Part shown: one piece after another, positions 22,338 to 33,827 of the stretch
Layout: each line of letters begins with the position of its first letter
Numbering within the stretch: the stretch's first letter is position 1
Source of the DNA: Lampris incognitus
Lineage: Eukaryota; Chordata; Actinopteri; Lampriformes; Lampridae
Direction: 5' to 3'
Length of the DNA: 64,000 bases
NCBI RefSeq assembly: GCF_029633865.1
Contig: NC_079214.1
Location: 21,893,950-21,957,949, forward strand
Notes under the pieces: generated by a model
The model's input: the letters and a program-made list of their open reading frames with translations, nothing else
Told to the model about the DNA's origin: nothing
Databases searched by the model: none
Translations under genes and position numbers: made by a program

Positions 22338-22551
22338 CAGCGTTTCTCAAACCTCTCCTGGAGGACCACTTGTCCTGCATGGTTTAGATCTCTCCCTGTT
22401 CCAACACAGCTGATTTAAATGATCAGTTTTGTTATTAGGCAGCTTCGGGAGCTCATAACGAGTTGATCATTTGAATCAGCTGTGTTGGAGCAGGGAGAGA
22501 TCTAAACCATGCAGGACAAGGGGTCCTCCAGGAGAGGTTTGAGAAACGCTG
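22338..22551. mobile_element. hAT-type palindromic MITE
   Basis: The two halves of this 214-bp element are close to a perfect palindrome. The ends are CAGCGTTTCTCAAACC and its complement. The flanking octamers ctttagtc (22330-22337) and ctctagtc (22552-22559) are a near-perfect 8-bp target duplication, as expected for hAT. Confidence 0.8.
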
Positions 22552-22559
22552 CTCTAGTC

Positions 22560-22762
22560 GACTGGTTAACGTTGTTGCTTGCGGAGTGGGAGACACGGGT
22601 TCGCGTCCCGGCTGTGGCGACGGTTCCCGGACTGCCCCCCGAATTCGCTACATTGGTGTCAGAAGTGGGATGGTGCGACCGTGAGGTCATCGGAAGCGCG
22701 TGCGCCCAGAGGCGTGAGGGAGCCGATATGCTGAAGCGCGGAGGCGCGCTTCGAGAGGTAGT
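22560..22762 (+). repeat. Partial copy of the 22763-23037 repeat
   Basis: It contains 'gactggttaacg', 'cttgcggagtggg' and 'gggttcgcgtcccggctgtg', the last recalling a Pol III B box. The same block occurs in the next element. This copy was split from its left part (about 22283-22329) by the hAT MITE. Confidence 0.6.
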
Positions 22763-23037
22763 GTAACGTACATGGAAAAGTATACACGTTGGTTCTTTAC
22801 TAACGGGTCGGACCCTTTAGTCGACTGGTTAACGCTGTTGCTTGCGGAGTGGGAGACACGGGTTCGCGTCCCGGCTGTGGCGACGGTCTGCCAGACCGCA
22901 TTCGGGGGGCAACCACTGTAACTGCCGCGGCCGAGACGCAAAACCCGTATCGCCCGCACCGCAGGAGACATCGCTAACCGCTCGACTAAAGGGTCAGACC
23001 CGTCGGCCAACGTGTCTACTTATCCATGCACGTTACA
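22763..23037. mobile_element. Inverted-repeat element with a tRNA-like block
   Basis: The ends are 'gtaacgtacatgga' at about 22764 and 'tccatgcacgttac' at about 23022-23035. The arms share a further 15-20 bases ('acacgttgg'). The interior carries the tRNA-like 'ggttcgcgtcccggc' block. It may be a palindrome made by two head-to-head SINE-like units. Confidence 0.55.
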
Positions 23038-23056
23038 ATATATATATATATATATA

Positions 23057-23380
23057 CACTACCGTTCAAAAGTTTGGGGTCACCCAAACAATTTTGTGTT
23101 TTCCATGAAAAGTCACACTTATTCACCACCATATGTTGTGAAATGAATAGAAAATAGAGTCAAGACATTGACAAGGTTAGAAATAATGATTTGTATTTGA
23201 AATAAGATTTTTTTTACATCAAACTTTGCTTTCGTCAAAGAATCCTCCATTTGCAGCAATTACAGCATTGCAGACCTTTGGCATTCTAGCTGTTAATTTG
23301 TTGAGGTAATCTGGAGAAATTGCACCCCACGCTTCCAGAAGCAGCTCCCACAAGTTGGATTGGTTGGATGGGCACTTCTT
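23057..23380 (+). repeat. Left 324-bp inverted arm of the Tc1 element
   Basis: It pairs with 24318-24641. It covers the terminal repeat, the transposase 3' noncoding part and codons for the C-terminus up to the residues around KKCPSNQSN. Confidence 0.9.
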
Positions 23381-24262
23381 GCGTACCATACGGTCAAGCT
23401 GCTCCCACAACAGCTCAATGGGGTTCAGATCTGGTGACTGCGCTGGCCACTCCATTACCGATAGAATACCAGCTGCCTGCTTCTGCTCTAAATAGTTCTT
23501 GCACAATTTGGAGGTGTGTTTAGGGTCATTGTCCTGTTGTAGGATGAAATTGGCTCCAATCAAGCGCTGTCCACTGGGTATGGCATGGCGTTGCAAAATG
23601 GAGTGATAGCCTTCCTTATTCAGAATCCCTTTTACCCTGTACAAATCTCCCACCTTACCAGCACCAAAGCAACCCCAGACCATCACATTACCTCCACCAT
23701 GCTTAACAGATGGCGTCAGGCATTCTTCCAGCATCTTTTCATTTGTTCTGCGTCTCACAAACGTTCTTCTTTGTGATCCAAACACCTCAAACTTGGATTC
23801 ATCCGTCCACAACACTTTTTTCCAGTCTTCCTCTGTCCAATGTCTGTGTTCTTTTGCCCATCTTAATCTTTTTCTTTTATTGGTCAGTCTCAGATATGGC
23901 TTTTTCTTTGCCACTCTGCCCTGAAGCCCAGAATCCCGCAGCCGCCTCTTCACTGTAGATGTTGACACTGGTGTTTTGCGGGTACTATTTAATGAAGATG
24001 CCAGTTGGGGACCTGTGAGGCGTCTGTTTCTCAAACTAGAGACTCTAATGTACTTATCTTCTTGCTCAGTTGTGCAACGCGGCCTCCCACTTCTTTTTCT
24101 ACTCTGGTTAGAGCCTGTTTGTGCTGTCCTCTGAAGGGAGTAGTACACACCGGTGTAGGAAATCTTCAATTTCTTAGCAATTTCTCGCATGGAATAGCCT
24201 TCATTTCTAAGAACAAGAATAGACTGTCGAGTTTCAGATGAAAGTTCTCTTTTTCTGGCCAT
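23219..24262 (-). CDS. Tc1-like transposase, intact 347 aa
   Basis: This enzyme would cut and rejoin its own transposon at TA sites by a DDE reaction. The start ATG (24262) gives MARKRELSSETR. Two N-terminal helix-turn-helix regions follow (about residues 10-50, with MREIAKKLKISYTGVYYSL, and about 70-115, with STSTVKRRLRDSGL). A basic GRPRCTT hook lies between them, and a basic stretch, KKKPYLRLTNKRKRL, follows. The catalytic triad is in WTDESKF (about 151), QQDNDPKH (about 242) and PDLNPIELLWEQL (Glu about 282). The Gly-rich box is HGGGNVMVWGCF. The length matches the family (about 340) and no stop or frameshift is present, so it may be functional, although the altered transposon ends could affect mobility. 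Confidence 0.92.
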   Translation of the reverse strand: MARKRELSSETRQSILVLRNEGYSMREIAKKLKISYTGVYYSLQRTAQTGSNQSRKRSGRPRCTTEQEDKYIRVSSLRNRRLTGPQLASSLNSTRKTPVSTSTVKRRLRDSGLQGRVAKKKPYLRLTNKRKRLRWAKEHRHWTEEDWKKVLWTDESKFEVFGSQRRTFVRRRTNEKMLEECLTPSVKHGGGNVMVWGCFGAGKVGDLYRVKGILNKEGYHSILQRHAIPSGQRLIGANFILQQDNDPKHTSKLCKNYLEQKQAAGILSVMEWPAQSPDLNPIELLWEQLDRMVRKKCPSNQSNLWELLLEAWGAISPDYLNKLTARMPKVCNAVIAANGGFFDESKV

Positions 24263-24317
24263 TTTGAGCGTTTAATTGACCCCACAAATGTGATGCTCCA
24301 GAAACTCAATCTGCTCA

Positions 24318-24641
24318 AAGAAGTGCCCATCCAACCAATCCAACTTGTGGGAGCTGCTTCTGGAAGCGTGGGGTGCAATTTCTCCAGATTACCTCAACAA
24401 ATTAACAGCTAGAATGCCAAAGGTCTGCAATGCTGTAATTGCTGCAAATGGAGGATTCTTTGACGAAAGCAAAGCTTGATGTAAAAAAAATCTTATTTCA
24501 AATACAAATCATTATTTCTAACCTTGTCAATGTCTTGACTCTATTTTCTATTCATTTCACAACATATGGTGGTGAATAAGTGTGACTTTTCATGGAAAAC
24601 ACAAAATTGTTTGGGTGATCCCAAACTTTTGAACGGTAGTG
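24318..24641 (-). repeat. Right 324-bp inverted arm of the Tc1 element
   Basis: An inverted duplicate of 23057-23380 joined at about 24317 to the 5' noncoding part of the transposase gene. It appears to have replaced the native right end. Confidence 0.9.
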
Positions 24642-24643
24642 TA

Positions 24644-25173
24644 TATATATATGTATATGTGTGTGTGTGTATCTACTATCCTAGGGACGGAAATGGCACC
24701 CATTCGGCGGAATGACCCTTTAGCAAAATGTACTTTTGCTTAATTTTGGTGAATCTGTCATTGACATAACCGTGCAAAAGATCAAGGGTCCCATACTAGT
24801 TATACCACAGCTTTTAGATTTGCTATGAATATTTTTTTCTAAAATTTTTTTTTTTACCAAATTTTTTGGTACAAAACTAAAAAAAAATGGTATAATCAAA
24901 AGGACATCCCTGGTATTTGGAATAAAATTGACTGCACAACACCAAAAAGTTGTGAAGTTATTGAATTTATTTTTTTTCCTGATAGCACGCTCCTCTCTGT
25001 GGTTTTGATCCCTTTCTCATTTCTGATAATCAAACAGTTAAAAATATGTTAAATACGTGATATGAAAGCTGTGGTGTTCTCCACGTGTAAAGAAGTCTAA
25101 GTGGAATGTCAGGGAAACTGACATTTTGATTGTACTTTTATTTCCAGCAGTGTACCTTTGCAATGGTCCCTAA

Positions 25174-25238
<65 letters not shown>

Positions 25239-27852
25239 AGAGAGAAAGAGATCAAAGCAATTTCTTGGATTCCATAGTTTTTTCAAGTGGAAATAAGGTT
25301 GGCAAGAAACTACAACCTTACCACTACTGTAAATATAGTTTGTTTTTGTATATAGGGTGTTTCATTTGAGCGTTATTGATACCAGATGTACGAATACGTG
25401 AATTTGTTATTAATTTTACCGTAGTTGAAACCTATCACACGAAAAAGTAACGATTCAAGGATTCTGCATTAGTGTCGTGTAATACCTCTTCGTTTTGTTT
25501 TGTTTTGTTTTTTTGGGGTGTTGAAGGAACACAGAATTTAATTTCACTTTTCTCCGCTTCCGGAGGTGGCGATCAACATCTGCAGTATTTCCCATTTAAC
25601 TGAAAGAAAATCAAAGTATGGGACATGTCCCAATCAGTGAATGATCGATATTGAGTACTTTTTGAGAGGTTAGGTGAAAGTCGTACATGGGCAGAAAAAA
25701 TGCAAGAGATGCATTGATGATGAACCTTAAGTGGTGTATCAAGGCCAGCAAGGTATGTATATGTACACACTGGCCTTTTCCCACCACACAGTGTAAACTG
25801 ACATCTCTCCGAAGAGGCTCTCTGTAGGCCAATGTCTGTTCTGTAAAAATTATCTACTATGGAAACTTAAGAGAGATGACGAGCTCAGATTCATTCATCA
25901 ATTCATTCTTTGAGGCAATTCCAAAATAGGCTAATGGAATATATTACAACTTGAAATACAACTTCATAAATTTTTACTGCAGCCTGTTTCAGAAGTGGGA
26001 AGAAACACCAAGTCAAAGCATTTTGTTTTGAACAAATCAGAGGAGGGAAATAATAAAAATCCAACATAAAAGTAGTGATGAGCACTACTCTCAGCCATGC
26101 TAATTTGTGTTGAGTCATATCTGGCATATCCTGGCTCCGGTAAGCAGATTAAGTGAACATCATCGTAGATATGTTTAAGCATAAATTAACCACTTTCATG
26201 TAAACAAGCAAAATTAATTCAATGCACAATTTGTGTTTGGGGTGATGAAGCTCTTGCTTTAAGAAAAAAATAGGCATAATGCAAATTCTGTGAGAAATTG
26301 ACACATGGTTATTATTCAAATGAGTGAACCACTGTCGATCCATCTCCAAGCACTCATATACAAAATCATATAAAGCTTCAATTTAAAATCAAATCTTTTC
26401 CTGAAAATTAGCATGAAATTGCAGTGTTTAGTATTTTACATTTGTATTCAGCCTAATATGATGAGCTAAAGTTGTGATGCTCCCATATTTAGCTGACATG
26501 TCATATTGTCAGTTGAAAACAAAATTAAATTGTCACAATAACATCAAGAAGTAGAATTGTCTGGTTCGGGCATATCTGAAACAGTATGCAAATAGCCACA
26601 ATTACTGCCCTCACTGAAAGTAAATGGGTAAATAAGACAACATTCCTGTAACTGACAGAGGTGGATAGGGAGTTTAGCGTTGATCTGTTTAATAATCTAC
26701 AGTACTGCTCTTCTGACCCTATAGTGGACAATGAAAGTGTGGCGACAGGAGAAATGTCACAATTATTAACCTCTGCTAACACTTTTTTCCAATAAAAATC
26801 ACAAAGCATTTTATGTTCATTCTGTACAGGAGTCCATGTAATGAGTCTGTCACTGCGAAATCTATTTAAACCTGCGCATTTTTTATTTCCTTTTGTTACT
26901 CAAAACTATTGTTCTGTGCTCCACGTCTTCCATATAACATAGCTCGAGTCTGGCTATAGCTGAACTTAAAGAAATTCAGCCGGTCACAGTTGTTGGTGAG
27001 TCACAGCAGGTGCAGATAAGAGTATATGAATTCTGAATAGCAGTAAAGTTTTGCTTTGATTTCAGCAATTCAATATTTCCCTCCATCAAGTACTGTCAAA
27101 ACATAAAGCTTCTGTCTATCCACTCTAGAGTATGAACACTTTAACTCCAAGATTCAAATGTTTGAATGTCCAATATTAAAGTTACTTCAATGCTCTCTAA
27201 TTAGACAAGTAAAATAGCCGTTTTTCATATAACCGATTTACAATTTTTTAATTTTGTCATGGGTCTGTATGGGTTTAACTAAAAGGTGGAACACAGCAAA
27301 GATGACTTGCCCTCCCTTTTTTTTTTGAGCTTGTCAGCTTGACATGGATCCTCAGCACACATCAGTCTCACATATTTCCGGGTGCAACGGCTTTATGTAA
27401 AAACACCTCTAGCCACGTTACCATTACCTGTACATGTCTCAGAAAAAGACAGCTCTCCAACTAAAGTAGTTTACAAGATGAGGGCTCTCCCTGCTGGTCA
27501 CATTACCATCAGTTCTTGCAGACCTCTACTTCCTTGTGCGTTAGTATGTGATTGTATAATCTTGTCTGATGTTCTTTTATGTGAACACGCTATAAATTTT
27601 TTCTTGTAAAAATAAATGTTCCATTTACATGACTGTTTGCGGGCATGACCAAAAGGGTCCCTTGGTTAGTTGGATGAATAAACTCCAGTAATTTACCGGC
27701 AAATAAAGATAACTCCAATTAACAGAGTTCTACATCACATTACTTTACCTGAGCAACTTCAACATCAATCACCTTCTTCAAAAGGAACACGAGCGAACAG
27801 CTGCTCTATCACAACGCACGATATCAACTGCAGCAATCGGATGACCTTCCAC
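24644..27852. other. Non-coding stretch, almost featureless
   Basis: It contains a copy of the unnamed motif also seen at 16.6 kb (about 24690-24810), a (GA)n run at 25178-25236 and otherwise anonymous AT-rich DNA. No supported exon or transposon end. The right part lies 3' of nr1h3. Confidence 0.45.
25178..25236 (+). repeat. Microsatellite (GA)n
   Basis: About 29 uninterrupted GA units. The Glu-Arg open frame across it is an artefact. Confidence 0.95.
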
Positions 27853-27858
27853 TTTATT
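27853..27858 (-). terminator. Candidate poly(A) signal for nr1h3
   Basis: AATAAA on the minus strand, about 630 bases past the nr1h3 stop codon. Transcript ends cannot be proven from the genome alone. Confidence 0.25.
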
Positions 27859-28483
27859 ATATAGTTTAACACCAAGAAATGTTGCTTAACAACATTAGCC
27901 TGTTTATCCCCAACTCAGTATACTATTCTATTGCACAACTGCATAAAATTGCTACTTTATGTGCAACCGTCTTTTTCCATAGACTGTAATATTAGAGAGC
28001 CATAGCCAAGACCTGCTTAGATTTTCATGATTAACATTGTTAGAGATAAGATTATAGAACTGCACTAGAAATTGACAACTTTCAACAGATATTGATTCAT
28101 GAATAACACTGGCTACTGAACTCGGTTTGCCTGTGTTGATCTTGCTAGCATAGGCTTATCGCAGTGTCAACACAACAGGAAGAACAAGGGCTGACTGAAA
28201 ACTAGATGTTTACACTTCAAATCCCTTTTCAATGCAAACGCACTCCGCAGTCCATTGGATGGTAAGGGTCACTGCTGTATCTGAAACCTCCAAAAAAGAA
28301 ATGGTGAGGAAAAGAAAAGAAAATGTTCTCCGAAGTAGGAATCGATCCCTGACTGGAAGAGCAGGAAAGCAAGCTATGCTCCTGAATGTCTTGCTTCCTA
28401 GGTAAGTCTCTCTGAACTGCTCAGCGGACGCCGTGTCTGTTCCAGGCTTTCTGAGGCCACAGGGTGTGGCATCAGGGTCACAG

Positions 28484-28630
28484 TCACTCATGGACGTCCC
28501 AGATTTCAGACAGCAGAGGGGGAAGCTTCTTGTCCTGTAGGCGTAGGGCAAAGACCTGCTCCGAGTGGACGCTGCTGAGCGTACGCAGGCTCACCAGTTT
28601 CATCAACATGCGAGGGAACATCAGGTGATC
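28484..28630 (-). CDS. nr1h3: nr1h3 coding exon 9 (end of ligand domain, AF-2)
   Basis: The acceptor is ttcttcag before GAT-CAC-CTG. It encodes residues 418-465, including [13 protein letters not shown] and the C-terminal activation helix [10 protein letters not shown], with TGA at 28486-28484. Confidence 0.95.
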   Translation of the reverse strand, partial: DHLMFPRMLMKLVSLRTLSSVHSEQVFALRLQDKKLPPLLSEIWDVHE

Positions 28631-31600
28631 CTGAAGAAACCAATAAAACAAAGACACTTCTTAGGAGAGAAGTGGCACTGTTAATTTTATCGACAAAACA
28701 ACACAATAATATTACTCAATTACCTTTTCTCCATGATAAAAACAAGACAACTAATAAAAACCTCCTTTGTGAACAAAGACCAAGAAGTCAACTCAATTTT
28801 ATTTATATAGCCCAGCTAATGTCATATACATGTCATCATAGTTTTCATTTAAGGCGGTCAAATTCTGATTTCCTTCTCACTTTGTTATTGTCAGGTTCTT
28901 CGAGTGTTGACTGACATTTTCCTCAAGAAATTAAAATGTTGGCTAATGTGTTTCGACGTTCATTAAAATGTTCAATCACGCCTACCCGTAATTTTGTCCA
29001 AATCCTGATTAGCACCAAATATGGATTTCTATTAAGACATCAGTTTTGTTTCCTCATGGATGAATATGTGTCTTCATAGTTTTGGTCAACAAAATTAACA
29101 AGGTGGAGTTTTTCCTCATCCGAATCAAGGGTCTCCGGATAGAAGGTATCGTCCATTGTAGTTTACTGCATTTACCCGGTTTTCACTGTGTGAATATACT
29201 AAATCCCTCTGAGACTGTAACTGTGATTCAGGGCTATGCAAATAAACTTGTTTTGGCAAAACACATCAACTTTAAACACATTACATGAAAATGAAAAAGG
29301 CACAGGAAGCATGGATGAAATGGCCACCAACTTTCCTGTTGTACAGCAGTCAACTATGTCCAAGAAATAAGTGGCTCTTCAAAACTTCGAGCATCTATGT
29401 GGTTGGTATCCAAGGACTATTCAGCAAAGTTGCATCCTTGACAGATGCACAGTGTTTTACTGTATTACTTTCTTCTAGAAAGTAAAATATTTCCATAGTA
29501 TACTGAAACAAATTCTGCAAACATCTAAATGTACTGTTCAATAAAAAGTTGAGCAGTATAAATGTCCACTCTTTTCCTTTAGGCTGGTACCCCATGTGAC
29601 ACACTGTACACAGTACAGTACAGGAAAATTGGGTCAATCTGGGGGAGAAATGTTAACCACTTCTTCTGGACAAACTAAAATGCATTTTGAAAGCGTGCCA
29701 TTCAGGTGAGAGTCTAAATGTGCATGATTATTGAAAACAAGATGTTCAAATCCACGACTGAACTGAAGAAACCGAATTGATTCCTCTTGTTCTAAGAAGG
29801 TCACATGACTACGGTGTAAAGTACATCTAAAATTACAGAATTAATCCTTTGGATATAAAGATGCTTATCTTTATGTTTACATCACAATTTGAGTTTATAT
29901 ACAATATACACTGTTAGTATCGCATACATGCACACAAATGCTGTCTACCACTCTGATAGTGACTGTGAAACTGCTAATCCCTAAATGAAACAGTGATTAT
30001 TTTACCAGCACATAAGAAATTAAATGGTGTACACAAGTTAAGGTAAAAACATGCGTTGTTTGACCTTGCCTGGAAATGCTGTTTCTAACTGTCCAACTCC
30101 TGCACTGAATAAAACCAAAACATGGTTAACCCTAACCCTGACATGACGACAGGCAGCTAGGTTATGCTGACCTGCAGGAGTTGTGTAAACTAAAGTTCAC
30201 TTACATTTGGTCTCTTTATCATGATGTAAGAGCGAAGTGCATCCACGTAAGGTTGTTGCAGCCTCTCCACTAGATCATGATCCTGCACATTTGGGCGATC
30301 TAAGTGTATCAAAATACCACATAAACATATTAGTTATTTTACTTGTCAGATTACATCAGCTAAATCATTTTTTCAAACTGATTTTTACTTAACTGTGAAA
30401 TAGGAGTAAATGGTGCATCATTAACTAATTGCTTAATTTATTCAGCAACTGGCTTTGCCTTAACCTGTGCCCTCTCACCTGCAGAAAAGATGTTAATTGC
30501 AATGAGCAGAGCATATTCGGCTTCATCCAGGTGCAGGTCATTCATTCCCTTGGAGAACTCAAAGATGGGGTTGATGAACTCAAACTGAAGCCCTAATGGG
30601 GTGAGAGGTGACAGAGACAAATTGTTTCGGGGAAGAAACTACAAATTGCTTTCAAGAAGGAAATGTGGAAAACAGTCCTAGAGAATTCTGGGTTTCTGAT
30701 AAACAGCAGAGAAGTAATGTTATCTGTCTCAAGGTAGCTGGGAAAACAAAAGATTTTCTACATAATTTTACAGCATGACTTATCATATACAGTACTCTAG
30801 TAATACACCATCAAATTGAAAAAAAAATCCCTTATGTCTTACTGTTTTTATCCAAAGATGCTTCGCTTTTTTTGTCTCCCCAAATGGTACCACTTACCTG
30901 TGACAGATACAAATGAGCAGTTGCTAACCCTCTTACCCTAACCCCCTGTATTGCTCTTCAAAAAGAGTAATATGGAAGTCCCTACAAGGGGTTGCAATTG
31001 CGCTTCCATGCCAAAGGTTTTGGGAGTCAGTCTAGAGGGAATCAAATGAAGCTATACTGTGAATGCCTTCAATAAACATTTGGTAGGTAGAAATGTGCTT
31101 AAGCACCTGCTTTGGCAAAGTCCTCCTTGTTATAGCTAAAATCCTTCAGAAACGTGATACTCTCGATGGCTGGATTGTAGCGCCGAGATGTCTCTAGCAG
31201 CATAATCTGTGGAAGACAAACACATCACTGTCAGAAAACTATCAATGAGGAGCTTTACTTGGGACAATTTGAACTATTGCGATACACTGATGAGCCAAAA
31301 CATTATGACCACTCAGAGGTGAACTTAACGTTGATCATCTCCAAACAAGGGCACATGTCATGGTCTGGGTAGATTAGATCGTAAGCGAATAATCAGTTCT
31401 CGTAGTCAACGTGTTGGATGCAGGATAAATGGGCAAGAGTAAAGACCTGAGGGGTTTTGGCAAGGGCTAAGTTGTTATGGCCAAACAACTGGGTCAGAAC
31501 ATCTCTGAAACTGCAAGGCTTGTGGGGTGCTCCCCATAAGCAGTGGTGAGTACCTACTGACACTGGTCCAACGAGGAACAAACCACAAACCAGCGACAGG

Positions 31601-33738
31601 GTGTTGGGCGCTCAAGGCTCATACATGTGCGAGGGTAATGAAAGCTATCTCCTCTGGTCTGAACTGACAGAAGTTCTACCGTGGTACAAGTCACAGAACA
31701 TTTTAATGATGGTAATAGAAGAAATGTGTCACAACACAGTGTACCGCATCCTACTGCGTATGAGGTTGCGTAGCCACAGACTGGTCAGAGTGCACATGAT
31801 GACCCCTGTTCATCATTGAAAGCACCTACAGTGGGCACACAAGAATCGGAACTGGACCTTAGAGCAGTGCAAGGAGGTAACCTGGTCCGATGAGTCCCAT
31901 TTCTGTTTAGATCACGTGAATGACGGTGTGTACATGTGTAAGTAAATGGCAACACGATGCACTGTGGGGAGACGACAAGCCAGGGAAGGGAGTGTAATGC
32001 TATGGGAAGATGGCGGCACGAACTCACGTTTGCAGCGGCCTCACCCAGTGCCGGTGTGGGAAGATGGCGGTGCGAGCTTGACATTTGCAGCGGCCTCACC
32101 CAGTGCTGTCCATGCAGTCTCTTTGTTCGCGTCTGGGTTTGTGTCTTCATCTAATGGCTGGTGGAGCTTGGTCTGCTGCATCCTGTGGGCCCGGGGACAC
32201 GCCCTGTCCGAAGAGGAAACACCGAGTACGGTCTAACGGGGTGCGGAGGCAGGGCGGGCTGAGCTGGCTGCTGGCCCATGCAGACTGGCAGTTCCGGTGG
32301 CACCGAGGACAGTCTGGCAGCGACCCGCTGGTTGCTAACTGTGTTTTTGGTGTCGTCATGTGGAATACGGGGAGGTGTGTCAGGGGTGTCTGGCTGGGAG
32401 AGCTGGAGTTGGATCGGCTGGGGGAGCCTGGTCTGCTGCCTCCGGTGAGCCCGGGGACCATGGCCCTGCGCCCAAGGAGGAAACGCCGAGGGTGGTCTGG
32501 CAGGATGCGGAGGCAGGGTGGTGGGCTAGGCTAGCTACTGGCCCATGCAGACAGCGGTTCTGAGAGTCATCCTGGCTGGCGTTTGCTCTCTTGGATGGTG
32601 TTTTTTTTGTTTTTTTTTTGTTTTTTTTTATATGTTGGATATATGTTTTTGTAGGTTTTTTTTTGTAGTTTGGATATATGTGTTCTTGTAGGTTTTGGAT
32701 ACGTCTTTGTCTTTGTGTTGCACTGCTGTGGGCTGGGGGAAATGATATTTCGCTTCACTTCATGTACATGAAATGAAATGACAAATAAATGTTCCTGATC
32801 CTGAATGTTCTGCTGGGAAACCCTTGGTCCGGCCATTCATGTGGATGTCAATTTGACAAGTGCCACCTACCTAAACATCGTTGCAGACCAGGTACACCCC
32901 TTCATGGCAATGGTATTCCCTGATGGCAATGGCCTCTTTCAGCAGGACAATGCGCCCTGCTATACTGCACACATTGTTCGGGAATGGTTTGAGGAACACG
33001 ATGCCAGTGTTCAAGGTGTTGCTCTGGTCTCCAAATTCTCCAGATCTCAATCCGGCTGAGCATCAGTGGGATGTGCTGGACCAACAAGTCCAATTCACGG
33101 CAGCTCCACCTCGCAACTTACAGGAATTGATGGATCTGGTGCTAATGTTTTGGTGCCAGATACCACAGGACACTTTCAGGGGTCTTGTAGAGTTCATACC
33201 TCGGCAGCTTGGTGCTGTTTTGGCGGCACATGGAGGACCAGCAGCATATTAGGCAGGTGGTCATAACGTTTTGGTTCAGTGTATTCATTCAATGAAGTCA
33301 TCACTAATATGCAGGAAGACATTCAGTATGCCAGAAATGGCATTTTGCAGCACTGTTGCATTTACTTTGCAATTCCTTACAGATTTCCGGTCTACGTTAA
33401 GTTGCTCACCTTACAATACACAGAAAAGGAATAAAATATTATCCGACAAATCCTAAGATGTCTTGCCTTCCAAACAAAAATACAGTAAGGTAAAATCTAC
33501 CACTGATGATATACAAAACAACATGCTGTGATGAAGCCTTGACAAACCTCAATGGTAGAAGTCTTAAGCAGAGCAATCTGGTCCTCCCTGGTAAGCTCAA
33601 GGAAACCAGGAAGCTGCTTGGCAAAATCCACAATCTCCTGGACCGACATTATTGCTAGCTCAGTGAAATGGGCGAAGCGCTGCTGACGCACCTCTCGATT
33701 CTGTGGGTCCTGACTCTGTGGCCATGGCTGTTATAGAA

Positions 33739-33827
<89 letters not shown>

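Larger units (their letters stand above)
23057..24641 (-). mobile_element. Tc1-like transposon with 324-bp inverted ends
   Basis: The element starts and ends CACTACCGTTCAAAAG / CTTTTGAACGGTAGTG between TA dinucleotides (23055-23056 and 24642-24643). Left 23057-23380 and right 24318-24641 are near-perfect inverted copies of 324 bases each. The left arm includes the last 54 codons of the transposase gene, so the right arm holds an extra antisense copy of that coding end. The few differences imply a recent event. Confidence 0.9.
31285..33281 (+). mobile_element. Tc1-like transposon in nr1h3 intron 5, interrupted
   Basis: The ends are 'cactgatgagccaaaacatt' at 31285 and the complementary 'aacgttttggttcagtg' ending at 33281, both next to TA. 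It lies antisense to nr1h3, is full of stops in its first half, and contains a second insertion at about 31999-32807. Confidence 0.85.

Noticed and set aside
25130-25369. Open frame with a Glu-Arg repeat
   Set aside because: It is produced by a (GA)n microsatellite.
31785-32534. Long open frames in the GC-rich insertion
   Set aside because: They follow from high GC and tandem duplication and match no protein I recognise.
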